Positions 11,623 through 22,371 of a DNA stretch of 64,000 nt are shown in pieces (positions within the stretch are counted from its first letter, which is position 1; every line of letters begins with the position of its first letter). The position numbers and the translations under genes were made by a program. Under the pieces are notes generated by a model, which saw only the letters and a list, made by a program, of their open reading frames with translations, was not told the origin of the DNA and searched no databases. The stretch spans positions 2,273-66,272 of the forward strand of contig PJRA01000265.1 of the NCBI GenBank assembly GCA_016987375.1, read 5' to 3'. This DNA comes from Brachionus koreanus (lineage: Eukaryota > Rotifera > Eurotatoria > Ploima > Brachionidae).

Positions 11623-12531
11623 ATGATTTTAAACGACACTTTTTACAATCAAACAAAAGAATTACCAACTCAATCAAAATTTAATCAATTTATTTTCCTG
11701 ACAACATATATTTTGGATTTTTTCAGTTTATTTTTAATTTACAAGACAAAAAAGAACCTAAATAAAACTGAATTTTACATACTTATTTGTTTATGTATTT
11801 CAATTGTGATTGTTAAATTAAGATTCACTTTTATGCTCTATTTTATGGAGAGAAAAGATAAAAATTTTGACCAAATTCTTTGCATTGTTTTTGTTTCAAT
11901 TACCAGTATGGACATAGAATATTATTTGATTCTATTCTATTATTCATTATATCATTTATCATTTTTAAATCTTTCAGTGTTTTTCAAAAAATTAAATGCT
12001 TTAATAAACAATTCAATTATTTTTTTTATCTATTTGTTTACTACATATTTTTTAGTTGCAACAATGTGCACTTTATATTCAATTTATAGTCAAAATATTT
12101 TTTTTAAAAATGACCAAACGAAAAAATCATTTTGCTTAAATTTTTATCATTCGCCTATAATACTAATTTATATGACTTTATTGGCATTATCTTCACTTTT
12201 GTCTATACTCATTTATTTAGCATCACAAATTTACTTATTATCAAGAATATTTAGAAATGCCAATGCCAAAAACCAACGAGATAGAAAAAATTTTAAAATT
12301 ATTTTCAGATTTTTTTCGTATTCTATTCTTTCGAGTGTGGTTTTTGTTTCAGCCTTTTCAAATTTTTTTAATATTTATAAAAATGAGCGAATAAGTAAAT
12401 TGATTCTTTATGGTATCTATGCTTTAATTAGTTTTCAAGCATTTATTTTTATTGTAATACATAAAAAATTAAAAAAAACTTTAATTGAAACTATTCGGAT
12501 TGCAAGTAAAGTATTTAAATTTTCTTTTTAA
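11623..12531 (+). CDS. Seven-transmembrane receptor, divergent tandem copy 2
   Basis: A single-exon protein of 302 residues from ATG 11623. The hydrophobic pattern is the same as the upstream neighbour, with shared landmarks: a helix-2 segment around EFYILICLCISIVIVKLRF, FYYSLYHLSFLNLS after helix 3, a QRDRKNFKIIFRFFSYSILS block before helix 6 and a basic C-terminal tail. The Cys pair (LCIVF and SFCLNF) is kept. The helix-7 NP motif of copy 1 is absent here. Divergence from copy 1 is large, so the duplication is old. Function and ligand are unknown. Confidence 0.65.
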   Translation: MILNDTFYNQTKELPTQSKFNQFIFLTTYILDFFSLFLIYKTKKNLNKTEFYILICLCISIVIVKLRFTFMLYFMERKDKNFDQILCIVFVSITSMDIEYYLILFYYSLYHLSFLNLSVFFKKLNALINNSIIFFIYLFTTYFLVATMCTLYSIYSQNIFFKNDQTKKSFCLNFYHSPIILIYMTLLALSSLLSILIYLASQIYLLSRIFRNANAKNQRDRKNFKIIFRFFSYSILSSVVFVSAFSNFFNIYKNERISKLILYGIYALISFQAFIFIVIHKKLKKTLIETIRIASKVFKFSF

Positions 12532-13407
12532 ATTTAATTCTAAAAATATCTTTAAATATTTAAAATGAGAAAAAATTATAACTTTTTCAATTAATCAAAA
12601 TAAAAATGATAAATAAAGTAACAACAATTTTTACATTTATTCTCAAAATCTAAAAGCATCCTTAATTCTTACATGATAAAGAAGTCTCAAAAATGCATAA
12701 ATGAGTTTAAATTTGAAAAAGAAGGTTAAGAAATTTTTTTTCATAATTTGGTGCGATTTAAGTGATTAACATTGCCAAAATCAGTGAAAAACAATTTTTG
12801 CTTCTCTAGAATTAAATGAAAAATTTTTATTTTTTCAAAAAAATTTCTAAAAAAATATTCAAATTATTAAAAATATTCAGCTTTTTATTCTGTTTGATTT
12901 CAGTTTATTTTTTTTTCTTGGCAAACAAAATTTCTAAGAGATTTTCGTTTTTTAGAAAAAAATGTAAATTTGGATTTAAATATAAATTTTAATTAGGATA
13001 AAATTTATTTAAGGTTATGTAAATACCTACTTTTAGCTAATATCAAATTTTATAACATGATAATAAATGATTCATCAATGTCGATTAATTTCTGTTGAAA
13101 TAAAATTTTTAGTCATCAAAATCATATTTTTCTAACTTGTAACTAAGACAATTAATTATTGAGCAAAAAAAGATGATAATTAGAAGGAGGAAGGTCTGAG
13201 CTATAAGCTCCAGTTATACATATCATTTTTAAGAGCATTCAATTCTAAAATGTGTTATTGAACATTTTAAAAATATTAAAAACTTATTTTTTCATTAATT
13301 TTTACAATTCTTTTTTATGCTTTAAATTAAAAAATAACCTTTAAATTAAAAAAAGCTTTATTAAAAAAAAACACTATCAGACGAAAAAAGATTATTGAAG
13401 ACTAGTG
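12532..13407. other. AT-rich spacer between receptor and HEBP genes
   Basis: No gene is seen. It holds the 3' flank of the second receptor, the 3' flank of the minus-strand HEBP-like gene (the genes converge), and a short mariner scrap at 13155-13213. Confidence 0.45.
13155..13213 (-). mobile_element. Mariner transposase scrap
   Basis: The minus-strand frame reads GAYSSDLPPSNYHLF, matching the PPYSPDLAPSDYHLF catalytic-end motif of mariner transposases. It is similar to the piece at 3690-3760. Only about 60 bases are recognisable. Confidence 0.55.
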
Positions 13408-14040
13408 TTAGTTGATTTTTTTCAACCAAACTTCATTTGTTCTGTTAATAGGCTTAAACGGTGGATCATACCCTGCAGTCATGATATTTACAGAATCATA
13501 GTTTTTGGCCTCATCACCCAGTGCATTAATTAAAATGTCTCTTTGTTTCAGATAGTCGTCAGTAGTTGGATAGCCTCCAAATTTTATCACTGCTACAGTC
13601 ATTTCAGGCTCTTCTCTAAGAAAAGTATCTGAACTTGTAGGAATCGGCGTTCCTTCCTGTTTTTCAATAGGAACAAAAAATCCCATTGTCATCTTTACTT
13701 GAGAGGTTGGTTTTATGGTATCATTACTATTGTACGCAACTGTCACCGGAGAAGTCATTGATATTTTTTCCTTATTCTGATTCTCACCACTAATATAATT
13801 AAAAAGTTTGTAGAACATTTTGGACTGATAGTCTGATTTGTAGTGATCAGCTTCCCCTTCCATAGAAGTTGATACCCACTTAGTGGCTAAATATTTTCTA
13901 ATCTCCATGTTGTCTCCTAAGGTCTTGATTACTTCATAGCTGGGTCTCTCGATTTCAATGCCCAAAGCAGTCTTTATTGATTTGATAAAACTCATATTTA
14001 AAATTAAGAATAGAATAGAAAATTTTAAATTTGACTTCAT
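13408..14040 (-). CDS. Secreted SOUL/heme-binding (HEBP) family protein
   Basis: A single exon of 210 residues from ATG 14040; the frame extends 24 bases further up without a better ATG. Residues 1-25 form a hydrophobic signal peptide (NLKFSILFLILNMSF). The SOUL domain fills the rest: ERPSYEVIKTLGDNMEIRKY near the start, the central KISMTSPVTV motif, TMGFFVP, and the late AVIKFGGYPTTDDY segment. Family members bind heme or related tetrapyrroles; the length matches HEBP2-like proteins. A signal peptide suggests an extracellular or vesicular form, as in many invertebrate SOUL proteins. No introns. Confidence 0.88.
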   Translation of the reverse strand: MKSNLKFSILFLILNMSFIKSIKTALGIEIERPSYEVIKTLGDNMEIRKYLATKWVSTSMEGEADHYKSDYQSKMFYKLFNYISGENQNKEKISMTSPVTVAYNSNDTIKPTSQVKMTMGFFVPIEKQEGTPIPTSSDTFLREEPEMTVAVIKFGGYPTTDDYLKQRDILINALGDEAKNYDSVNIMTAGYDPPFKPINRTNEVWLKKIN

Positions 14041-14481
14041 ATTTATTCTAATTATATTATGCAATATAAAACATTATTTATTTGAATTTATGTAAGCATG
14101 CACGGGTATGTTACATATTCCAACTTATTTAAAAAATGTCTATTTTTGGTAAATTTTTTTCATAGGAGTTCAAACTAGTCTAATTAATAAAATTTTGACA
14201 TATAAAATAGGTCCATAAGGCCGAAATCTCGACTGCTAGTTTACTAGAATAGTATTCTAGTCTCTAAGCTAAAAGGAATTTAAAATTTTAGTTCATTTTT
14301 TGAGATACAAAAAAAAATTTCATAGCTAGAAATTAAAAAAGAATATTAAAATAAAATAAATTTTATAAATATGCTTGTAATAATTTTAAGCTGAAAAACC
14401 TGATACAAAATATAAAAACTTTACACATGATTATTCCGGAGTAATCTGTTTAGTCTTTAAATATTGTATGGTTTATCAGTA

Positions 14482-14554
14482 GCCCTTGTAGCTCAGAGGT
14501 TAGAGCACTAGTCTCGTAAACTAGGGGTCGCGAGTTCGATTCTCGCCTGGGGCT
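14482..14554 (+). tRNA. tRNA-Thr(CGT)
   Basis: A cloverleaf can be drawn by eye. The D arm is GCTC AGAGGTTA GAGC. The anticodon stem is CTAGT/ACTAG with loop CTCGTAA (anticodon CGT, reading ACG Thr). The T arm is GCGAG TTCGATT CTCGC. The acceptor stem GCCCTTG/CTGGGGC has one T-T mismatch and one G-T pair. The discriminator is T. There is no intron. It closely resembles animal tRNA-Thr(CGT). Confidence 0.93.
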
Positions 14555-14562
14555 TTTTTTTT
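14554..14562 (+). terminator. Pol III terminator of the tRNA
   Basis: A run of nine T directly follows the acceptor stem, the normal RNA polymerase III stop. Confidence 0.85.
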
Positions 14563-16249
14563 ACACAAAAAAAAAATTTAAAAAGTTAAATTAGGATTTT
14601 GGTATGGCGTTGATAATTTGATTTTTGATGATGTTTTAAATCCAAAAAAATTCCATTCATTACATAACAATAGAAATTTAGGACTCTCTAAATCAAAAAC
14701 TGGTGTTTATTTGGACTGATCCTATCCAGCTACGTTCACATGTATATATCACTTGTAAAACTATTTTTCAATGACCACTGAGGCTTGAGCGCATCTCGAA
14801 GTTTCTAACGTAGTTTTACCCTTCCAGGTTCTGACTCTATACCTGAGTTTACAGTTTTAAGCGTCATTTTTGAGTTTGTATCGGCCAGTTAGATGTTACC
14901 ATTGCTCCCTCGAGCTTCATACTGAAATTTTGATTTCTTTGTAACTAATCTAAATTCTTAGATAATTGAGTATTTAGCTATTTATTGGAAAGGGAAGAAC
15001 AATTAAAAAAGAAAATTTCTATTTTATAACATATATTTCTCGCTGATAAAGCGAAAAAAAATACGATAAAACAATATTTGTTTATTAAGTTTAATATCCC
15101 TTAAGGTCTTGATTAAACTTTTTTTTATTTAAAATTTTTAACAATATTTAACTTAAACTGATAAAAATTTTCTAAAATATTTGATTACAATGAAATAATA
15201 AAACATTGTGACATTTGTTAGCAAAAAAAAAGAAAAATTTCAAAAAAGTGACTCGATAATTTTTTATTAAATTCAATTCCTTACATATTGATGCCAAAAA
15301 CATTGTTAAAAAAAAAAAAAAAAAATTTTAATATATCTAATGATCTAGACTATCAAACTTACTAAAATTTAATAACAATATAAAATTTTAGAAGATGAAT
15401 ACAAAAAAAAAAAAAAAAAAAAAAATATATTTTTTTGTATCAACCTGTTTTATTTTTAAATATTAAAATTTAAGCCATCATGATTGGCAGCCATGATAAT
15501 AAAACGAATTAATTTTTTTGACTTTTGCACAGGTCTGTTTATTACCCTATCGATGCGGAGCATCTTTTAATTAAATTTTTTTAAACTTTAATAATCATTC
15601 TATTTTCCTCCATCAGTATTATTTAAAAGATTATGATCTAAAGAAAACACAGATTAATTGATGATGCTATTAAATTTCACTGTCTATAAAAAAATTGTAT
15701 TTCTAAATGATTAAAATTCAAAAAAATCGATTGTTGATATTTAATTATAAAGTTTTATATAGCTAGACAATATAAAATCATTAACACTAGAAGCACCAAG
15801 CATTTTTTCAAGTTTTTTCAATTCATAAATATTTTATAAAAAAACTAAAATAATTTTATAAAATGATATCATTTTTTAAAGAAAATTTTAAAATCTACAT
15901 AATTCAAAAAAGGTATAAAAGATTTATCTGAAAATTGGTGCTTCTAGTGTTTATCAAATACTTTTTTATCAATTATCCATAATACAATCAATCAATTTTT
16001 TTTTGAATTGATATCTAATGACTTGGCGCTTATTTTGAACCAATTTGAAAAATATTAATCTAAAAAGACTGTTGCTATGTTTATTTAATTGTTTAACAGA
16101 AAAAACTAGCTGCTCCTAACCTCATATACAAATCTTTTAACATGGCGAAGATTTTTTCTCCAGTACAACCATTGTAAACAAAATATTTTATAAATATAGT
16201 TGTGAATAAAAATTTAAGAAATTTTATTAAAATAAATCAAAAAAAAATT
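14563..16249. other. Intergenic region between tRNA and DRC3
   Basis: No gene is recognised. The interval is AT-rich with long A runs (near 15309 and 15405). It contains one piggyBac-like MITE at 15785-15949. Confidence 0.5.
15785..15949. mobile_element. piggyBac-type MITE (165 bp)
   Basis: The ends are CACTAGAAGCACCAA and TTGGTGCTTCTAGTG, a perfect 15-bp inverted repeat. It is flanked by TTAA on the left (15781-15784) and TTTA on the right (15950-15953). TTAA target sites and CACTAGAA-type ends are typical of piggyBac-superfamily elements. The interior is AT-rich with no ORF. Related elements lie at 45182-45385 and 60247-60461. Confidence 0.8.
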
Positions 16250-18067
16250 CTAATCTTGCAAATCAGCCGGCTCATTAAGTTCGTCTCTAAAGTAGTCCAT
16301 CAAATGATGTATTTCGATGACTCTATTTCGATTTCGTTTATATTCCTCTTCGTCGTGAATTTGCTCAATCATTGTGTTAGACCAATTTTTTATTTTGGAA
16401 ATCATGTCATCTTCTCGTGAGTCAATCTTTAGAGTATGCACATCATGTGAAGTCTGTAATGCATTTACAACTGTGTCTTTGTCAATATAAAGCTAAAAAG
16501 AAAAATTAATACAAAATTAAATAAAATATAGAATAAATAATACGTACATCTCTTAAATCATCCGGGAAGTCATCAGATACTTCGCCTTTAATAACTTTTT
16601 CTAAAGTAGACAAACACAACTCTTGCAATTTTTCAAATTGAATATTTTCTAAATCTCTCAATTGACCAAATAGGCCTTGAATCTGTTCAACAAAATTATT
16701 GACCATCTCAGACAGATTCCTTTCAAATTCTCTAATAATCTCTTCCAGTTGATCAACTACTTGTATTTCCAAGGACATCAATTTATCTGTTAGCTTATTC
16801 ACTTCTTCATTGCACTCATCTAATTTGGCTTCTTGGACAATTTGATCTGTAATATTATTCAATTCCTCAAAAACCTTGATTTAAAATTATTAGTTATTTT
16901 AGATTAATTTTTTTTAATTTTTAATTTACATTTTTTTTATACTCAACATAAGTATTGATAGCTGCCGATGCTTCTTCAGTATTGACATCTTTGGCCTCAT
17001 TAAGGCATTTCCAAAACTCATTCACTTCATTTTCACGCAAATCTTTTTGTGCTTTACCATAATCGTACATCTCTTTGCAAACACTGACAAATTTGTCATG
17101 ATACTCGGTCAAAAGCTCATCTGCTCCCGGTGTAAGATTTAATTTTTGGCCTTCGCTGTCTTCATTATACAAACTCAAAAACAATTCATCACTATTCAAG
17201 CCCTCAACATAAGCTTCCTAAGAAAAAAATTAAAAAAAAAAAATTTGTTAAAATTATTAAAACTTTATTTAGTTGAGTTTCTTTTTCTAATGTTTGTTTT
17301 TCTTGACGAATCTTTTCCTCTGCCTCTTCATTACTAATTATTTGGCCAATATCTATTTCAAATCTCTTCAAGCCTTCTTCTCTCTATTAAAAGTTTAATT
17401 TTTTTTTTTTAATTTTTTCTTTTTTTACCAAGCTTTCATCGACCAAACGATAATCCAAGTAAATTATTTGTGTCAAATGAGCTAAAACAAATGGGACAAA
17501 TTCTGGTTTTTCACATACCGGATTTCCTTTGAGACACAGGGTTTTCAGCTCTTTAAATTGTCTGAGATATAGAGCAAAGTCGTAGTCGTTTAGTTGATTG
17601 TTTCCGATAGAAAAAACTTCCAAATTTTCCAAAAAATTCATATTTTCCAATTTAGAAATTTGATTGTTGAACAAAGAAAGATCTTTTAGTTTAGTTAAAC
17701 TTTCTAATCCTTCTATTCTTTCAATATTGTTGAATGACAAGTCCAGCCATTCTAAATTTTTTAAATTCTCCAAGCCTTCAATCTTTTCAATGACATTGTT
17801 ATCAAGTTGAAGCTTGATCAAATTGTTGAATTGCCACAAATTTTCAATTCTTAATATATCTAGATAAATAAAATTTAAATAAAAATAAATTAATTGAAAA
17901 ATTTTACTTTGAAAGTCAAGCCTTAGTGATAAAACTTCTTCATAAGGTATACCCTCTTTCTTAGCTATATTTCCAGCTTCATCTTTAGGGCCTTGCTCTT
18001 CAATGCATGTTTCCAGCATTCTATCATCAATGACAGATGGTTCAACAGTGTCATACAAACGACTCAT
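16250..18067 (-). CDS. DRC3: Dynein regulatory complex subunit 3 (LRRC48), six exons
   Basis: Exons: 18067-17908, 17859-17429, 17383-17264, 17217-16930, 16874-16548, 16492-16250. They total 1569 bases, giving 522 residues, essentially the vertebrate length. The five introns are 45-55 bp with GT..AG ends. It begins [19 protein letters not shown] and continues into leucine-rich repeats ([38 protein letters not shown]). Then comes a long coiled-coil tail with [31 protein letters not shown] and [10 protein letters not shown], all with close counterparts in animal DRC3. DRC3 is part of the nexin-dynein regulatory complex that links outer doublets and regulates ciliary beating. Its presence implies motile cilia. 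The stop follows EPADLQD. Confidence 0.96.
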
Positions 18068-20234
18068 CTTAGAACTGGTCTTTTCGTCAATTTAATTCTC
18101 TTAGATCGTTTATGAATTTTCAAAGTTTAATATTTAATTTTTTTCAAAAGAAAAATATAACTATGGCAACCGTTTAGATGATGTTTTGTTTAGTTAATTT
18201 TATTTCTTTTAAATTAATAGAATATTATATTTAATAGCTTTATTTGCTTTGTTTAAAGAAGATAATAATTATTTAAAAAAATCATCCATGAAAAAAGAAG
18301 TCCTGAATAGAGTCAATTAGCTGATTGTTTGATTAATTTTTCAAAAAAATATTAAATAAATTAGATTGCATTTAGACTCTTATACATTTTGTTTTTTATC
18401 AGCTGACATTATGAATACTATATTAATTTCAAAAAACTAAATTTTTATCAATTTTCTGGTAATTTTATGAATTTTTTTATGCTTTTTTTCATTAATAAAT
18501 GGGCTCAATCATCCCATTGTGGGTTTTGACCTTTGGTCTCTTTGGTTAATTTGAATTATATATAAATTATTAACTTTAAAAAATTTTCACAAGATTATCT
18601 CTTGTGTCCATTCTGGTTAGATTGATCAAATTTAATGATATATGTCGAAAGAAAAATTTTAATCATTATACTTAAAATTTTTCAGTGTGGCTTTGAATCA
18701 ATTTTTTTCTCTAAAATAAAAAAAATTACTCTAAAAAAAAATTATTTAATTATATTTTTTGAATTTTTTAAAATTCAAATAAATAAAATGTTTGTTTTGG
18801 TCAAATAATATGTTTTTTGTGTAGACTTGTGCAAGAATTAAAAAAAAAAAAGCCATTTTAAAGTCTTTTCAAAGTCAACTCACTAACTTGACTTGAAATT
18901 TTTTTTAAAAAAAGTCTTTTGAATTGACTTGAAAATTTGAAAATGTTAAATTTTTTTCAATTGTAAGAAAAATATAATAATCTATCAATTTAGTAGTATT
19001 AGTATTTAATACTCAAACAAATATTTATATATCGAACAATTTAAAGAAAATTTATTGGGATTTCAGAATTTCGAAACATGAATTAATTAAGAATTTAACA
19101 AGTAAAACGAATGGTTTAATAAATCAAAAGTTGGTGGTAAAAAAAACATTATTGTGAAAGATAAAACATCTCTTGTCTTATTATTTATAATTTTGCGTTT
19201 TTTCTAGCTTTTTTTTAAATTAAAAATAATAAAAGCAACAATTAGTTAATCTTCAAAAACTAAACTATAATGCTCTTTTTTCTTCAGACATCCATCAGCG
19301 ATTACTTGGTTCTTCTCTTGTACCATTTACGGCTTTTGAAGCCAAATAAATAAACGACACACTTCTTCAGCTTGGTCTTGGATAGTGCTGTCTTTTAAGA
19401 AAATGAGCCATTGACTAAATGATAATCATAAGGAGAAAGACTAAACATGCAAAATCACCTTTTTGTAAAACTGTTCTCTTTTCACTACTGGCTGAGTTTG
19501 TTGAGATACGTCCAAACATTGATTTCTGTTATCAAAATTTCGAAAATAGATCCTTTTTTCATCACAATCAATGATCTGTCTGAAAAATCTAGAGGATTTT
19601 TTCAAGTAGTTTCCTAGAATTTCAATGCATCGTTGAATATTGAGATCTTTCAAATCATGAGGAACAACCCGAAAAAGTCTGTTAGCTAATTAGATAATTA
19701 AGATTTAGAATAATAATAAATAAAAGATATATAGAAAAATAAAAAATAATTAAGATTCTTAAGTCAAAAATTTGCAACATTTTAAAAAGCGTAAAATTTT
19801 ATGGCTCAACATAATAAAAAGATAATCATGGAATATTAATAAACTAAACCTTAAGGAATAGTATTTCAATTCGATTCAAAAAAGGAGATAGTAATAAAAT
19901 TTTAAAAAATATTCTTAGACACATTTGATAAAAAAAACCAAGAAATATATTCTAAATATAAACTTCTGAGTAATAAAAAATACAAAAATAGAACAGAAAT
20001 AGAAAAAATTAAGACAAATTGCGCATTTGAGAGGAAATTAAATGAATGGTAACAAATTGGAATTTTTTTTTGGTTATTTAATTAAACGCGGGTTTTGCAA
20101 TTAGCTAGGATTTCCGATTGATTTTAATTTAAAATAAATTCAAAGAAAAATATTTTAATTTAAAAAAAATAAAATAAAAATTTTGACTATAGCAATCAAA
20201 AAATCGACCAACAAGCATTTTTTGAAATAAAAAC
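18068..20234. other. Intergenic region upstream of DRC3 and Y-box copy 1
   Basis: No gene is recognised. It contains the divergent promoters of DRC3 (-) and the first Y-box gene (+), and a mariner relic at 19196-19690. Confidence 0.5.
19196..19690 (-). mobile_element. Mariner transposase relic, minus strand
   Basis: Reading the minus strand from about 19690 gives LTDFFGLFLMI-like sequence, then MKDLNIQRCIEILGNYLKK, then FFRQIIDCDEKRIYFRNFDN followed by a PVVKREQFYKKVILHV stretch. This is the mariner order: the second catalytic region ...I.TCDEKWI.Y, then P....HPKKVML. After 19440 the frame is broken, with a further SPYDYHLF-like piece near 19410. A TTTTGCGTTTTTTCTAGC end near 19190 resembles the termini of other copies in the window. 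It is inactive. Confidence 0.78.
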
Positions 20235-21260
20235 ATGTCGGATTCTGCAGTACAGCAAATAAACAATACCGAGACTGTTCAAGAACAAAAAGTTGAACAA
20301 GTGTCTCAACAACACGATCAACAAGAACAACAAACAGAGACACCAAAGGCTCAAGTTGTCAAAGAAGTCTTGCAAAATGGTGTAACTGGTACTGTTAAAT
20401 GGTTCAATGTCAAGAACGGATATGGTTTTATCAATCGAGACGATACCAAAGAGGACGTGTTTGTGCATCAGAGTGCCATTATCAAAAACAATCCAAATAA
20501 GTACAAGAGAAGTTTGGGTCAGGAGGAAAAAGTTGAATTCGATATTGTAAAAGGAGAAAAAGGAAACGAGGCGGCCAATGTAACTGGACCGAATGGAGCT
20601 CACGTTCAAGGTTCGGAATATGCTGCCAATAAACGTAAGCCAGGTTATAAACGAAGAAATAGACGCCGAATCAGAAAATCAGATCAAGAACAAACAAGTG
20701 GTGATGGACAACAAGATCAACAGCAAGCTCCAGCATCAACAAATGAAGATCAAGCTATGCCAAAAAGAAGAAATCAATACAGGCGAAGACAACAAAAGTC
20801 ATTTCAACAAAGTCAAGATCAACAAAGCGATCAGCGAGATAGAGACCAACTAAATAATCAACAACAGGAACAAATCCAAAATAGACCACCAAGACAGCAG
20901 CAATACAGAAACGGTCCACCAAGAAGACCAAGAAGAAGCTATCAGCCAAGACCAGACATGGAAATGCAACAACAAATGAATCCATCTGATCAACGAATTT
21001 TTTATGGACCAAGAACTTACAGACCAAGTGGTCGGGGTGGATACAGAAATCAGTCTTTTGACAATCCAATGAGACCAAGAGGACCATTTAACGAGTTCAG
21101 GCCTCGTGTTCATAATGTTCCAATTTTTTTGTCTGATCAAAGCTATTTTTCAAACGAAATGCCTTATTTTTCTCATCAATTGGGTACTTCATTCTTTCGT
21201 AGGTCAAATTATAATTATATAGATTCAGTAAATTATCACTCAAATGAAAGCCAAGTCTGA
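20235..21260 (+). CDS. Y-box/cold-shock RNA-binding protein, copy 1 (altered C-terminus)
   Basis: Intronless, 341 residues. A Gln-rich N-terminus (1-45) is followed by a cold-shock domain (about 45-120) with [15 protein letters not shown] (RNP1) and DVFVHQS (RNP2). Next come a basic [10 protein letters not shown] patch and Q/R-rich repeats. Y-box proteins bind mRNA and single-stranded nucleic acid and control translation and storage of transcripts. Through residue ~280 it is almost identical to copy 2 at 25169-26206, differing at a handful of residues, in inverted orientation. After MRPRGP the sequence departs: the RGG/GGY tail of copies 2 and 4 is replaced by [20 protein letters not shown] and a Tyr/Ser/Asn-rich end. 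The 35 bases before the ATG are also shared with copies 2 and 4. Confidence 0.92.
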   Translation: MSDSAVQQINNTETVQEQKVEQVSQQHDQQEQQTETPKAQVVKEVLQNGVTGTVKWFNVKNGYGFINRDDTKEDVFVHQSAIIKNNPNKYKRSLGQEEKVEFDIVKGEKGNEAANVTGPNGAHVQGSEYAANKRKPGYKRRNRRRIRKSDQEQTSGDGQQDQQQAPASTNEDQAMPKRRNQYRRRQQKSFQQSQDQQSDQRDRDQLNNQQQEQIQNRPPRQQQYRNGPPRRPRRSYQPRPDMEMQQQMNPSDQRIFYGPRTYRPSGRGGYRNQSFDNPMRPRGPFNEFRPRVHNVPIFLSDQSYFSNEMPYFSHQLGTSFFRRSNYNYIDSVNYHSNESQV

Positions 21261-21690
21261 ATTTTTATTCCTAGTTTTTAGTAATGTTTATTTTTAATAA
21301 ATAAAAGCTAGTTCTTAAATTGATGTTTAAATTTTAATTTTTTTTAGCTTAAATTAAACAAACACTTAATTGAAATTTTCTAAAGAAATCATCAAAGAAT
21401 TCTTTTTAAAAATTTTAACAGACCAAATAAATTTCTTATACTCTTGTTTTTGGAGGTTGTTCTATATTGAATTTTTCTAAAAGCAGTGACTTGCTTCAAT
21501 TTCAGCTTCTAAAAATAAACATTATTTTTTTAAAAATGAAACATAAATACAAAAAAGTTAATTGATTCATTTTAGGAAGCAAAGCTAAAAGTCTAATTTA
21601 TTTATTAAGATTTTTTTAGGGCTTAAAAAGCATGTATTTTTAGAGTTAAAATTTTGTTAATATAGAATCTAAATAGAATCTAAATTTGAT

Positions 21691-22371
21691 TTAGACTGTT
21701 GAATTAAAGTTGACTTTTGAAGTCTTTAAATTAATAATTATTAGGTAGAAATAAAATGGCGTTGAAACGAGAACTGATTTGATTATTGATAAAAGAAAGT
21801 TTTTGATGTTTAAATGATATAAATTGACATTGTATCCATAGAAATAGCCGAAAAGGTTCACATTAAATAACAAACTTGTCGATAAAATAAATTCGAGACT
21901 AATTAGCTTTTGTTTTCGGTTGTAAGTCTTATTTATTATGATGGAAAGTGATATCAGTAACGATAAATTATAGGCAGCAAGAATGGTGTCTGGAAATTCG
22001 AACTCTTCGATCCAATAAATCGCATGAATCAAATAGGGAATAAGATAAAAAACCGAGATAATATTTGGCTGTAAAATAGTGACGAGAAAGATGAGAATGG
22101 CAAATATATGATGCAAAAAACGTTCCAATTGTTCGTAAAAAACTTGTGAAAATAAAATTTCTGCTAAATAGATTAAAGATTTAAGAGCAAAATACGAATA
22201 CAATTGATACAAAAAGAATGAATGAACTGAAACTTTGCGAGGCAAATAGAGTGACTTTTTAAAGCAATAAAACAGGCATAAGCTAATTTGAAATATCCAT
22301 ATTTTATTAAAAAATAGCAAAGCTTGATCACAATTTTGAAATTGTCTCCCAAAAACATCAAAAGATATCAT
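21691..22371 (-). CDS. Unknown multi-pass membrane protein
   Basis: A single-exon frame of 226 residues. It is strongly hydrophobic, with about six or seven predicted membrane segments separated by short polar loops, including a central FYEQLERFLHHIFAILIFL. A double His at a helix start preceded by acidic residues is reminiscent of TLC-domain proteins (ceramide synthase/CLN8-like), but the other motifs are not clear enough to assign it. It lies between Y-box copies 1 and 2. It may be lineage-specific. Function unknown. Confidence 0.45.
   Translation of the reverse strand: MISFDVFGRQFQNCDQALLFFNKIWIFQISLCLFYCFKKSLYLPRKVSVHSFFLYQLYSYFALKSLIYLAEILFSQVFYEQLERFLHHIFAILIFLVTILQPNIISVFYLIPYLIHAIYWIEEFEFPDTILAAYNLSLLISLSIIINKTYNRKQKLISLEFILSTSLLFNVNLFGYFYGYNVNLYHLNIKNFLLSIIKSVLVSTPFYFYLIIINLKTSKVNFNSTV

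Noticed and set aside
20755..21140. Antisense ORFs across the Y-box genes (also at 25363-25848, 30649-30989 and 36042-36395).
   Set aside because: They recur because CAA/AGA-rich coding sequence leaves the complementary strand without stops; they are shadows of the sense genes.
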